From Candidatus Obscuribacterales bacterium (lineage in GTDB: Bacteria; Cyanobacteriota; Vampirovibrionia; Obscuribacterales; Obscuribacteraceae): a DNA stretch of 64,000 bases. The notes under the pieces are model-generated. The model saw nothing but the letters and a program-made list of their open reading frames with translations. It was not told the origin of the DNA and did no database searches. Where the stretch lies: the NCBI GenBank assembly GCA_020050835.1, contig JAGVKB010000104.1:1-64000 (forward strand). The letters run 5' to 3'. Both the position numbers and the translations under genes were made by a program. Below are positions 44,242 through 55,200 of the stretch, in pieces. How positions within the stretch are numbered: position 1 is the first letter of the stretch; each line of letters begins with the position of its first letter.

Positions 44242-45192
44242 ATGGCTAAAACAGGATTTCAACACGTCTGGCAAATTGTCTGTTTGACTCTGGCAGCCGG
44301 AGTGGTGGTGGCAACCTTCGCGGCCGTAGCATTGTCGCCGGATCTATCTGAATCGATATCGGATTATGTCGCCTCATTCCTCCCCGACAAAAGCATAAAG
44401 ATAGAGCGTGCAATACCTTACGTATCACAATCAGACCACCAGCGACTGGGAGACTTGTACTTACCCTTGACCGCCATTGGTCCTTATCCGGCTGTCGTCA
44501 TGGTTCATGGCGGAAGTTGGGTGAAGGGAGACAGAGGAGATATTGGAGAGGTAGGCACCGCCAGGTATCTGGCCAGCAAGGGCTTTGTTGCGTTTGTGAT
44601 TGATTACCGCCTGGCCGGCGCCGGCGGTGAATTTCCAAATGACGTCTTAGATACCAGGTTGGCATTGGATTACTTATGGTCGAACAAAGAAAAGTGGAAC
44701 CTTGACCCGAAACAGCTGTACGTAGACGGGTCGTCGTCAGGGGCCACCACGGCCATGCTGGCCGGCTACCTTCCCGATGAATTCTTTGCCGACAAATCAA
44801 CCTTTCAACGGAAAGACATCCGGGCGGTAGTAAGCTTCTCCGGACCGACTGATCTGGTAAAACTCTCGTCTAACCCTTATCTCAAATCCTACATTCAGAC
44901 CTATTCTCAAGCGTCAAAGAACGGCGGCTCAGACGCCGGATTGGCAGAAGCATCTCCAATCAATCATGCAACGACTGCCATACCGACAGTTTTCATTCAT
45001 GGAACAGCAGACAGAAACGTTCCGATCGCACAGTCGCTGGCCATGGCGTCGGCTCTCAAGTCCAATTGCATTCCATTCAAATTCATCACTGTCGAAGGCG
45101 CCGATCATTTCCTCGGGCTCAGATCGCGCAAACTTGCTCTAGAACAAGCTTTGCAATTCCTTTCCAAGTTGCCGAACCGCAAGTATCGCTAG
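44242..45192 (+). CDS. Alpha/beta-hydrolase (carboxylesterase-like), membrane-anchored
   Basis: A 316-residue protein with an N-terminal hydrophobic segment (residues 12-30), probably a signal anchor. The hydrolase fold shows an HGGSW oxyanion motif, GSSSGATTAML with the nucleophile Ser, HGTADRNVP with Asp, and GADHFLG with the catalytic His. This matches the BD-FAE/hormone-sensitive-lipase-like group that hydrolyses carboxylic esters. The substrate is not readable from sequence. No operon partner. Start ATG 44242 has only a weak ribosome site. Confidence 0.85.
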   Translation: MAKTGFQHVWQIVCLTLAAGVVVATFAAVALSPDLSESISDYVASFLPDKSIKIERAIPYVSQSDHQRLGDLYLPLTAIGPYPAVVMVHGGSWVKGDRGDIGEVGTARYLASKGFVAFVIDYRLAGAGGEFPNDVLDTRLALDYLWSNKEKWNLDPKQLYVDGSSSGATTAMLAGYLPDEFFADKSTFQRKDIRAVVSFSGPTDLVKLSSNPYLKSYIQTYSQASKNGGSDAGLAEASPINHATTAIPTVFIHGTADRNVPIAQSLAMASALKSNCIPFKFITVEGADHFLGLRSRKLALEQALQFLSKLPNRKYR

Positions 45193-45287
45193 AATTGCTC
45201 CTGGCGTCTTTGCAGAGAAAACGGGATGAGGAATCGGAACATTCCCGCAAGCAAGTTACCAAGAAATAGTGAACACTGCCTCATCGC

Positions 45288-47180
45288 TTACGACACTTCT
45301 TTATCGATCGGCAAACTGAACCAGAAGGTGCTGCCCTCACCGACCGCACTTTCCACCCCAATTTCACCGCCATGCCCTTCGACGATCGCCTTGCAGATCG
45401 CCAGCCCGAGACCGGTGCCTCCTTTTTCACTGGCATCAGTCCGCTTCACCTGGTAGAAACGTTTGAAAATCAAGTCCAGGTGTTCGGACGGAATCCCCCG
45501 CCCTTGATCAGTCACCCCGATTCGTACCGCACCGTCCATCGGTCGAGCGGAAACGGTAATGGTAGAGTCGCGCGGAGAAAACTTGATGGCATTAGAAAGT
45601 AGATTGATTACGACCTGGACGAGTCTGTTCTTGTCTGCATCAAGCTCTACTTCCGTCTCTTCGACATCAATCTTGACGCCGGCGGAGTGGGCAAGTGCAT
45701 TGACGGAATCAGCCGCGAGATCGAGAATCTCCTGAAGCTCGTTTGGAGCTCTTTCAATTGTCAGCTTACCTGACTCCAAGCGCTCGGCATCCAGAATCTC
45801 ATTGACCAGAGAGATCAAACGCTGGACATTCTTTTCGGAAATGTTTACCTTCTGCATGCCATCTTCATTGAGCTTACCCAAATGCCCCTTCGCAAGCATT
45901 TTGAAACAGAATTGAAGTGACGTCAAAGGACTGCGCAACTCATGCGATACCATGGACACGAAGCTTTGCTTGAGCTTCTCAATCTCATGCCTCTCGGTTA
46001 CATCAGTGATCACCAACAGACGACCGCTCAACTCTTCGGTATTGTATTCGGTGCTCACTACTTCGCATGGAAACTGACTACCGTCCTGCCGTTTTGCCTC
46101 ATAGGCGTGAGCAAGCGAGCTGCTTCTTTGCGAAAGCTCGCCAAGCAATTCACCGGAGCTCTTGACTAATGGTGAATCGAAGAATTCAGCTAGCGGTCTG
46201 CCCTCAGCTTCCGCAGTGGCACAACCAAACATTCTCTGCGAACTGGTGGAGAGCGAGTAAACTTCAGCTTCGGAACTGACAACCATAACTCCAAGCGGGA
46301 TGGTGTCCACTATCGACTTCACGCGCTCAAGCACTGCTCGTTCGCTGCGGCGCGCCTGCGCAAGTTTTTCAGCCATGTCGTGAAACACGAGATCCAGCCG
46401 CGAGATCTCATCGCGACCAGGCACGGGAGGATTCAATTCCTGCTCCTCAACCAGCCGGACTGAATTATCCATCAAAACCGTCAGGCGGTTGGTAATGCTG
46501 GCACTAAAAAATGCCATCAATCCAACAGCCAGAGCGCAATCCACCGCAATACCGGCGTACAGCAAAAGATCGGTGGCCATTCGAAAACGGGACTGGCTAA
46601 TCGGATTGGCTGCGAGATTCTTGCGCTCTTCTGCAGCCAGAGCTTCCGCATCGTTCATCAATCCTCTCATCAAGGATTGCAACTGACCTCTTTGATTGCG
46701 GCTCTCCGTGTGGCCAGGAATCCGAGTAGTGCGCATAGAGGTGAAGGCATCTTCAGCAATAGACATGGCAGTTCTGAGACGCTTACCCATTCTCTCGACG
46801 AGCTCCGCCTGTTTAGTACCGGGACTGACAGCGCCCTTGAGTTCTTGATATCGACTCTCAACAAGTGCTGCATCGCGCTCGAATTTTTCTCGCCCGTCTT
46901 TGGGCTGAAGGAACTTGCTTACATAGGAATCAACAACCGCCGTCAAAAGCGCACTGCCGATGGTATTGGAACAGACAATAATCTGCTTGGATTTCGCTTC
47001 GCGATCTGCGTGTGCCTGCGCCTCATCAAGCAATAGCTTCAATCCGATAATGAATGCAACTGAAAACAGGACAGGCACCGCGATGACGACTAGACCCTTG
47101 CGAGTCAGCCGGGATGTAGTGACGGCTGCAAGCGTAGCTCGCAGTTTACCTGGTAAAGAGATTGTTACCGGGACTTTCAT
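45288..47180 (-). CDS. Sensor histidine kinase (HAMP-PAS-HisKA-HATPase)
   Basis: A 630-residue membrane kinase. TM1 is about residues 30-51, an extracytoplasmic domain of about 150 residues follows, TM2 is about 204-228, and then HAMP-like and PAS-like regions lead to [18 protein letters not shown] with phospho-acceptor His413. The ATPase domain shows [11 protein letters not shown], the DQGRGIPSEH G1 box and [15 protein letters not shown]. It is about 60 % similar in layout to the next kinase and begins 15 bp after that gene's stop, so they form a tandem operon. A partner regulator is not adjacent; the nearest receiver-like gene lacks its phospho-site. Confidence 0.92.
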   Translation of the reverse strand: MKVPVTISLPGKLRATLAAVTTSRLTRKGLVVIAVPVLFSVAFIIGLKLLLDEAQAHADREAKSKQIIVCSNTIGSALLTAVVDSYVSKFLQPKDGREKFERDAALVESRYQELKGAVSPGTKQAELVERMGKRLRTAMSIAEDAFTSMRTTRIPGHTESRNQRGQLQSLMRGLMNDAEALAAEERKNLAANPISQSRFRMATDLLLYAGIAVDCALAVGLMAFFSASITNRLTVLMDNSVRLVEEQELNPPVPGRDEISRLDLVFHDMAEKLAQARRSERAVLERVKSIVDTIPLGVMVVSSEAEVYSLSTSSQRMFGCATAEAEGRPLAEFFDSPLVKSSGELLGELSQRSSSLAHAYEAKRQDGSQFPCEVVSTEYNTEELSGRLLVITDVTERHEIEKLKQSFVSMVSHELRSPLTSLQFCFKMLAKGHLGKLNEDGMQKVNISEKNVQRLISLVNEILDAERLESGKLTIERAPNELQEILDLAADSVNALAHSAGVKIDVEETEVELDADKNRLVQVVINLLSNAIKFSPRDSTITVSARPMDGAVRIGVTDQGRGIPSEHLDLIFKRFYQVKRTDASEKGGTGLGLAICKAIVEGHGGEIGVESAVGEGSTFWFSLPIDKEVS

Positions 47181-47195
47181 GCCAAAACAACCTTA

Positions 47196-49148
47196 CTAAA
47201 CAACTGTCACTTTCGATTCAACCGTAGTCAATTCCACTCCAATCAGTGGAATCTTGAACCAGAATGTACTGCCAGATCCCTCCTTGCTTTCCGCACCAAT
47301 TTCGCCTCCATGCGCTTCGATGATAGCCTTGCAGATCGCCAAACCAAGCCCGGTCCCTCCCTTTTCGCTGGCATCTGTTCGTGTGACTTGATGAAAGCGC
47401 TCGAATACCAACAAGAGCTGATCGCCAGGAATGCCCCGACCGCGATCCTTGACTCTAACTTCCACTTGATTTTCGGAGCGTTTCGCGGTCACCCCGATAG
47501 TAGATCCTTTCGGCGAGAACTTGATGGCATTAGACAGAAAGTTGACCAGCACCTGGACAATCCGATCCTGGTCGGCGACGACTTCGAAGTTAGCGTCACA
47601 GGCCAGGATGTTGATCTCGGCAGCTTCGGCCGCGCCCTCGACCGAGCCAACCGCCAGCTCCAAAATCGCATTCATATTGACCGGATGCGGACTGATGGCT
47701 ATCCGCCCGGAAGCCAGGCGTTCCACATCGAGTATCTCATTCACGAGCGAGATCAGCCTGACAGTGCTTCGCTCAGCCATCTCGACACTCTTGACGCCCT
47801 GCTCGTCGAGCGGTCCGTAATAGTTCTTGAGCAACATTCCCAAGCAGAACTTGATAGAGGTAAGCGGGCTGCGCAGTTCATGGCTCACCATAGCAATAAA
47901 GCTCTGCTTCAACCTTTCTATTTCATGCCGTTCAGTCATATCCGAGATTACGAACAGGTAGCCGTTCATGTCGGTGGTATTGTATGCAGTGCAAAGTACT
48001 TCACAAGGGAAAGATGATCCATCTTGCCGGCAGGCTTCCTTCTCTTGGGACGAATTCAACGTAGTAGCAACGAACTCACTAAATGACAGCTCGGAAGGTG
48101 TGCTGCCGGGCGTTCTGAAGAGGTCGAGCACATTTGCGATGTTCTCCTGCGCAGCGCTCGCAGTTGCGTCCCCGGCAGGAGCGGCCTCCGGCATCGCCTG
48201 CGCGAAAGCCTCCTGGCCAAACAATCGCTCTGCCCCGGGATTGCTCGACACAATACGCCCGACGTCATCGCAAACGACTAATCCGAGCGGAATCGTATCC
48301 ACAATCGACTTCAGGCGTTTCAATACAGCTCGTTCTCTGGCACGAGCTGTATCCAACTTGTCGGCCATTTCGTGAAAGACGGTGTCAAGCTTGGCAATCT
48401 CGTCATTGCCGGGCACGACCGGATTGAGCGGCTCATGCCCAATCACTCGTCGGGAGTTATCCATGACTGTCGCCAGTCGCCTGGAGATATCAATCCCGAA
48501 ATAAGACATCAAGGCAATTGCAAGACCGAGATCGATCATCACCCCAAAGAACAGCACGGTATCAATAATGGCGCGATATTTTTTTGAATTGACTGGAGAA
48601 GCGCTGTTACGCTTTTGCTCAGCGGAGACCAGCGCCTCGGAGTCACATTTCACGGCTGTAAGCAGTATCTCAAGCTGCCTTTGTTTAACCAGCATATCGG
48701 CGATGACATCGAAGCTCATCCCTTCTTTCTTGGCAAAATCACTGCTTCTTAATATTTTCAACGCGAGCTTGAGCTCCTTATCAATCCGCTCGACCAGATC
48801 AAACTCCGGTGTTCCAGCCGGAACTGCGGCGTGAAGATCATCGAGCTTATTAAGTGCCTCCTCGGCACTGCTCATGAATTTTTCCTGGCCAAGGTCTGCA
48901 CGCTGAAATCGGCTCATATACCTGGCAGTGGCAGTATTGACTACCGCAGCACCAAGCGTGTTGGCCAACATCACCACTTCCATTGACTTTGCTTCCCGAT
49001 CTGCTTGCGCGCGAGCTTCAACGAAAAGGAGCCGGAGGCACAAAATGAAAACGATCGAAAAGACAACTGGCGTAGCAACTATGACTAGACCCTTGCGAGT
49101 GAGCCTGGAAGAGAACAAATTGGTAATACCTGCGGGCATAACTTTCAC
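47196..49148 (-). CDS. Sensor histidine kinase, paralogue of the downstream kinase
   Basis: A 650-residue kinase with the same order: TM1 (about 20-42), sensor segment, TM2 (about 197-217), HAMP, PAS (about 285-405), [18 protein letters not shown] with His423, then [23 protein letters not shown] and [15 protein letters not shown]. The PAS region holds an Ala-rich insert (about 315-345) absent from the paralogue. GTG 49148 is used; ATG 49139 is possible. It is the first kinase gene after the giant gene, 126 bp downstream of it. A 12-bp palindrome lies 14 bp upstream. The near-identical kinase cores indicate duplication. Confidence 0.92.
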   Translation of the reverse strand: MKVMPAGITNLFSSRLTRKGLVIVATPVVFSIVFILCLRLLFVEARAQADREAKSMEVVMLANTLGAAVVNTATARYMSRFQRADLGQEKFMSSAEEALNKLDDLHAAVPAGTPEFDLVERIDKELKLALKILRSSDFAKKEGMSFDVIADMLVKQRQLEILLTAVKCDSEALVSAEQKRNSASPVNSKKYRAIIDTVLFFGVMIDLGLAIALMSYFGIDISRRLATVMDNSRRVIGHEPLNPVVPGNDEIAKLDTVFHEMADKLDTARARERAVLKRLKSIVDTIPLGLVVCDDVGRIVSSNPGAERLFGQEAFAQAMPEAAPAGDATASAAQENIANVLDLFRTPGSTPSELSFSEFVATTLNSSQEKEACRQDGSSFPCEVLCTAYNTTDMNGYLFVISDMTERHEIERLKQSFIAMVSHELRSPLTSIKFCLGMLLKNYYGPLDEQGVKSVEMAERSTVRLISLVNEILDVERLASGRIAISPHPVNMNAILELAVGSVEGAAEAAEINILACDANFEVVADQDRIVQVLVNFLSNAIKFSPKGSTIGVTAKRSENQVEVRVKDRGRGIPGDQLLLVFERFHQVTRTDASEKGGTGLGLAICKAIIEAHGGEIGAESKEGSGSTFWFKIPLIGVELTTVESKVTVV

Positions 49149-49161
49149 TTTTGGACTGACT

Positions 49162-49173
49162 ACTGTTAACAGT
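49162..49173. promoter_or_regulatory. Perfect 12-bp palindrome, candidate operator
   Basis: ACTGTTAACAGT, 14 bp upstream of the first kinase start in the 126-bp gap after the giant gene. Placement suggests control of the kinase pair, but no regulator is identified. Confidence 0.4.
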
Positions 49174-49274
49174 GGACAATTTGACCCCCACCGTGCTCTG
49201 CATCAAAGCCAGTCGCAATCCCTCCGACTTGAACCCGAAACGCCAAGAACTCAACCACTTCGACCATTCCCAAA

Positions 49275-52200
49275 CTATGGTCCTTGGCTGGAGCTTCGCC
49301 AGGCTCTAACAATCCCGGCAATCTTTTCAGTATCTTGCAAAGAATCTCCATTCTTTCTTCTTTCGGCCACTAGAGCTTCAATTTGAGCCGGTTCAACTAC
49401 TCCCTCATTAAGCGATGTTTGAAGAAAGTCATCCAGACGATTGCTATTAATCATTATTTGAGTCAGCATGCCGAGATTGAAATCAGGCTGCTTGGCCAAG
49501 ATCGCCGTTAGGCGATGCAAATCCTCACGCGCTACTTCCTTACCAAATTGGTAGACCTGAAGATCTGTTAGAGTCAGTAGTCCAACGACCACAGATTCGA
49601 GCTTGTCAGCAGATGTCATCTTCAAAAGTTCTTTCAAATTGCATTTCGCCGGATCTCTTTGATAGAGATAGGCAGCTACCTCGCCAGCCTTACTTGCTGG
49701 CACTGACTGCATAATCTGCTCAGCAGAGATTCCCTTGTCGTACAATTGCGAAAGCACAGTGTTAAAGCTCTCCTGATCGGCCATCTGTAAAATCTTTTCA
49801 ATTGAAGCATTCAGGCGAGCTCGCGCAAGTTCTGGTCTGTCAGGAACATGTTCATTTTTACCGTCAACTTTCTCTACGACCATCCGGGCAGCAACATCCT
49901 GCGCAAGGTGCGGGTCGTCAAAACTTCTCAGGTTCTTCAACTCGGTATGAAACTGCTCGATGGCATTATTGAACTGAATTTTCTCAACGATCTGATCCAT
50001 TTTGGCCAGTCGCTTCTCAATGGCTTCAGCTCTAGCTGCATCTGTTTGCCGCAACTTTGCAAGAAATGCACTGAGCGCGTTGTCATCGGCGACCAGCTGC
50101 TTCATTTGAGATTCAAGCGGATCCCTGGGACTCTGGTCGACAAGGAGCTCCTTCAAGTCCCCCGGTCCGGAATTGATCAAGGTCACCATTTCTTCAAAGC
50201 CAGACTTTATATCTGCAGCCGTCGTCTTCGGACGATCGCGAACTTGCTCGATCGCCTTCGCAAGGTCAGGATTGGTCGCTTTCAGCTTAGTCAGATACTG
50301 CGCCATTGCCGCTTCATCGCCAAGTTTCAAAATCTCAGAAGGCGCTGCAGATGGTGGCAGCACAGATCGCAACGCGTCCTTTGCTTCGCTGTTGTTTCTT
50401 ATTAGAGACTTGACCTCAGCCATTGCCTGATTGATTTCGGCCGCATGTTGAGTGCGGCGAGCACGTACCTCCTCGATAGAGAAGAGATAATGGGCATCCT
50501 TAACCCGATCGATATCGCTCTTCTGGCGTGTAACCAGGGCGCCGATATCGTCCGACATCCCCCTTACCAGCTTTCGTATGCTGGCCCCACTAGCCTCTTC
50601 AGCATTGCCATACATTTTCACACGTTCTTCCAAGCACTTTCTCAGCACTGGATCTCCCTTGACTAACTCCGGCGGCAGCACGGATTTTTCTTTGACAAGA
50701 TTGGCATGCGAAATTTCACCAACCATTTCTTGGAGCAGCTTCCTCGAATCGCTTCCTTCCGGAATCTTAAGACCACTCTTCTCCATCCACTTTGCCAGAC
50801 TCTTTTCGTCAATCGGCTTGCCGAGAGTTCCGTCAGCCGGCTCAGTCAAGTACTTTCGGACAGCCTCGCTCATAAATTTGCCTTCCTCAGGAGTGGCATT
50901 TAGCCTCTCGGTGTTAACGCTCTTTTTCTTACCAAAGAAATCAGAAACACGACCGAAGAATGAATTGTCCGGCTCAGCCCGGTGCCCACCCTGGCCGATA
51001 TGCTGCACCACATCATCTACAAGCGCGTTCCGAAACTCTACTGGATGTGCTATTGAAAGCGCAGTTCGCTCCAAGACGTTCACCCGATGGCGCAGCTCAT
51101 GGGTGGTGGTGGAACTGGCATGTATCATTTCACCTTTTAGTTTTTCAATCAGTTTGCGCCCGACAGCGATTCCGATTTGGCCGGTCATTGGGTCGTACCC
51201 CCCCAGACTGCTGCCGTCAAAACTCTCGGTGCCAAAATACTTCGGACCCATAAGCTCAATAGCCTTATCGCCAAATCCAAGGCGCTTCATTTCGCGAATT
51301 CCGTATTCACGCAGAGCAGTAGCCATGGTCTTATGGGAAACATTTCCTTCGCCTTTGCTGTATTGATTTACTAACTTGTCGACCTCTGTTCCGGAAAGAC
51401 CATTTCCACCTGACACCAGCGTTGCAGCAAGTCGCTCGTCGGCAAAATCTTCCAACTCCTGCGCGGCCCGTTGCCGAAGAGAGTCATCCACTCCGTCATC
51501 GAGCGCCGCTGTTACCAGGAAGTCAGATTTCAACTCCGGCTTGTCGGCCAATTGGTCCATAATGTCGGCAAACAACGCGGATTGATCTTCCAGGCTCGAC
51601 TCACGCAACAATTCACCTAAGATTGCCAGCGACTCGTCTTTGTCAAACTTGGTCGAATCAGTGAAGTCACCGCGCTTTAGACACTTCTCCAAATACGCTT
51701 TCGCATCGGGGTCGCGTAAAGACTGTCTTATCAAATCAGGAATCGTAGCAAGTTTTGCTCCGGATTCAGATAGAGCAATTAATGTAGCTGTGTCCGGCAT
51801 GCCGCCTGATAGCGCTTTGCCATAGAGATAGAGTTGGGCAGCGACCTCCTTATTATGAATACGGCTGGCAGCCTCAAAAACATTGCCACCCATTTCAGGA
51901 TTTGCGATGGACAGAAGTGACTCCATGCATTTGGCTGCCCTTTCCGGCTGATCTTGCAAGCTCTCTATGTGCCCGAGCGCAAGAGATGTAAGCAGCTCCA
52001 ACTCCTCTCTGCGGACAGAAGTACGCGCGTCCTTAAATTCTCCTTTCTCGAGACGCTCTAACAGGTGCGCCTTCACTTGCTCATCCTTTCCAGCCAAGCG
52101 AATCAGGTCAGGCAACACTGCGGCTTTAGCCGATGATTGAGACAGTTCAATCATCGCCTTCGCGTCAAGCGGTGGACCTCCAGCGGCAAGACGTCCAAAC

Positions 52201-55200
52201 TTATAAAGTTCGCAAGCTACCTTCTCATCCTTCACAGACGCAGCCATTTCCATCATTCGATTGCCGGCCTGGGGATCTCCAATAAAAGACAGGACCCGGA
52301 TTGCATCAATCGCCTCAGACGGGTTAGATTGATTGCGCTCGATATGTGCAAGAAGTTCGGAGCGCGCACCATCAAGCAGCTCCTTCTTCGCATACTCAAA
52401 TCTGGCTCGCATTTCCTGTAGATCGTGAAAACGACCGATGTTGTCAGCCGCCCTTCCTTGCGACAGCCTGGACTTATCGAACTGTTCCGCAGCTCTAAGT
52501 GCTGCGCACAGCTCTACTAAAACCTTTGCCTTTGACGATCCCTCCTTAGCACTTTGTACCATCGCGTGAAAGTCAGAAGGATCTTGCTTCAAGAACACCT
52601 CGCCAACTCCCGTAGCCCAATCTTCGCTCGTGCTGAACGTACTGTAATCGCGTAGGAAGTAACGATTATCTTCGCCGAGAGCCTTTTCAACGCGCGTAGC
52701 AGTCTCAAAAATATTGCGAAATCGCTTATCTGCTCCCTCGAGCAAATGGCTCCATTCATGCTGGACCGTCCAACCGATAGTAGTTCTGTCAGCCGCCGGA
52801 GCGATAGTAATTGTCCTGTGGACTATGCCGGCCCAGCCCAGAGCTTTGCTGACCGAGTCCCATTTACCCTCATTTTCACCTGTGCTCTTGAGAGTAAGCC
52901 AGACATCGTTTGGACTTTGTTTGTCTGCCATTATGAGTTTTTCGCATAAGCGCGGATCCGGAGTCCGTCTTAAATGAGCTATCACTTCTTCCGGCAAAGG
53001 CACCTTGTCATATTGCTTGATATCGGCTTCGGCCTGTCTGAATTGCCGGCGCTGTTGCTCTGTACTTCCCTCACCAGCAGCAATCGTCTTGCGTAACTCC
53101 CGAATCTTCTCGTGGACTTTGGCAAGCTCAGCAGTCATCTCCACTTCCAAGCCACCAACCTTGAAGGAAACCATTTCCACTGGCTTCCCTTCTGTAACCG
53201 CCAGTTTCTCAAATTGATCGCGGGTTATCTTCAATGATTTCTTACCAGTAACTGGGTCAATTGCAAAAATATCGGCATCCTTAAGCCCTCTTTCTCTTAG
53301 CTTGGCAATAATTTGATTGGGTGTTAAATTTCCCGAGAATTCCTGGCTAAGCAATTTTGGAGTTTCCACAAAAGTCTTTGTTGGAGTTGAAAACTGTTCT
53401 CCTATTTTTGCAACTTCCTTATCAAACTCTGCCTTCGGCACTTTCGAGTAAGTATGATCGCGCACGACCGCAGCGGGCAACTCCGGTACCGACCCTGGTT
53501 TCGGGCTCCGGAAGTTTGCATCGCCGGCAAACGGTCCGTCGGCAGTTGAATCACCGCCGACGTTGCCTGACGGCTGATCATCGGTATCTCGTTGCCTGGC
53601 CGTCGGTGGCGAACCTTCGCCTTCATCTCCATCTTGTTGTCTGCGTACGGTTTGCTCACTGTGCATTGCATCGTCAGCAGACTCACCAGCATCCGGCGAG
53701 CCTGCCTCCATTGCCTTCACCAACTTGCCGAGCCCAGCTTGCTCAAGCTCAGCCTTGGTGACCAGCCCTGTATCAACGAGCAGCTTGGCGATCTCAGCGC
53801 TCTTGAAGTAATCACCATTTTTTTCCTGCAAGAATTTAACGAGGTTCTCGGCAGCCTTCTGGACCGACTTGGACTGCAGATCTCCCCGCTCTAATGAAAC
53901 TTGAATGAGCGCCAACCGGCTTTCTACCCTCAAATTCTCCAAGACGATCGCCGAGGCAACGTCATTTGCCGGATCGAAAGTCCGCTCAGCTAGCTGTCGG
54001 CGCAGCTCGAAGACGTGCTCTGCGACCTTTGCGCTCCTCTCTTCCCGGCCAACTCTATACTCTTGCCTTTCACCACGGCCGGTGTAGCTGTCGCTCGTTC
54101 CGCTAGTGTACTTGTCAGTCAGAGCCCGGACGTACTCTTCTCCGGTTTGATCAGGACGTCGATTCTTCGAGATGAAATCCGCTAACTCTCGATTGCCGCC
54201 CCCCTGCACTTGGCCATCTTGTGCCTGTTGGGAATTCATAAGTGCTTTCCAATGCGCTATCTCTCCACTCATTGCTTTCGCGGCTGCTTCCAGGTCACCG
54301 GCCGCATTGACGGCAGGATCATAAACCGGGAGATTCTTTAGCCATTCATGTAATTCTTCAGCTGTCGGAGGATGGGCATCAGCACCGCGCTCCTTGAGGA
54401 AACTGTCGATCAGCTCGCGTCTGGCTACTTGCTCTTCGCTCACAGCTTGCGGTCGAGCGGCAATCTCTCTAAATTTCGCAGCCTGCTCCTCGACATAGTG
54501 CTTCAACTTTTCATTTTGAGCGAGTGTAGACTCTGAAATTGTAGAACCTTCCATTACCCTCTGGTAATGCGAAATCTCTCCTCGCAGCTCACTAACCAAT
54601 CTCTCCCGATTCTCCTTTGTGTCACCACCCATTTCTTTTAGAAGTTCCTGGACCTTTCCCTTTACGGCAGGGTCATTTAAAACCGCTCGGACAGTGGCTT
54701 CAGACGGCACTGCTTCACCGGCCTTCGCAATCGGCAAGACCGTATCAAACAGATCAGCTAAGTGCTCTTTGCCTTGAGCGGAAAGCGACAGTCGCTCTAC
54801 TAATTCTGCTGGTCCTCCCCTGCCATCATCCTGCAATCGCTTACCACCATCACCAATCTGTCTCTTAACTGACTCTCGTACACCTGACTCAAAACCAACC
54901 GGATCAGCCTTGGCCAGTATCGTCCGCTGTGTTGCGTTATACCAGTGCTGAATCTCATGTCTCAATGTAGTAGTTGGGCTACCGGAGCCAAAGTCCACCC
55001 GGAGCTTGTGACTGGCAGGATAGTATGAGCCAGCCGTAAATCCTGCCTGTTGAGCACCAATACCGATCATCTCTAACGGATCTGTGTAGTCAATTTTCAA
55101 ATCGGTGTTGTCCAGATCGAAGCTGATTTGAATCAAGTCTTCCGGAACACCAAGCTCGCGCAAAGTTTTCTTGACCTCTTCCTCCACCTGCTTGACGATC

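Noticed and set aside
50173-51366. Plus-strand ORFs opposite the giant gene
   Set aside because: They are antisense shadows of a strongly coding minus-strand frame; their Ser/Arg/Pro-rich composition is typical of such artefacts.
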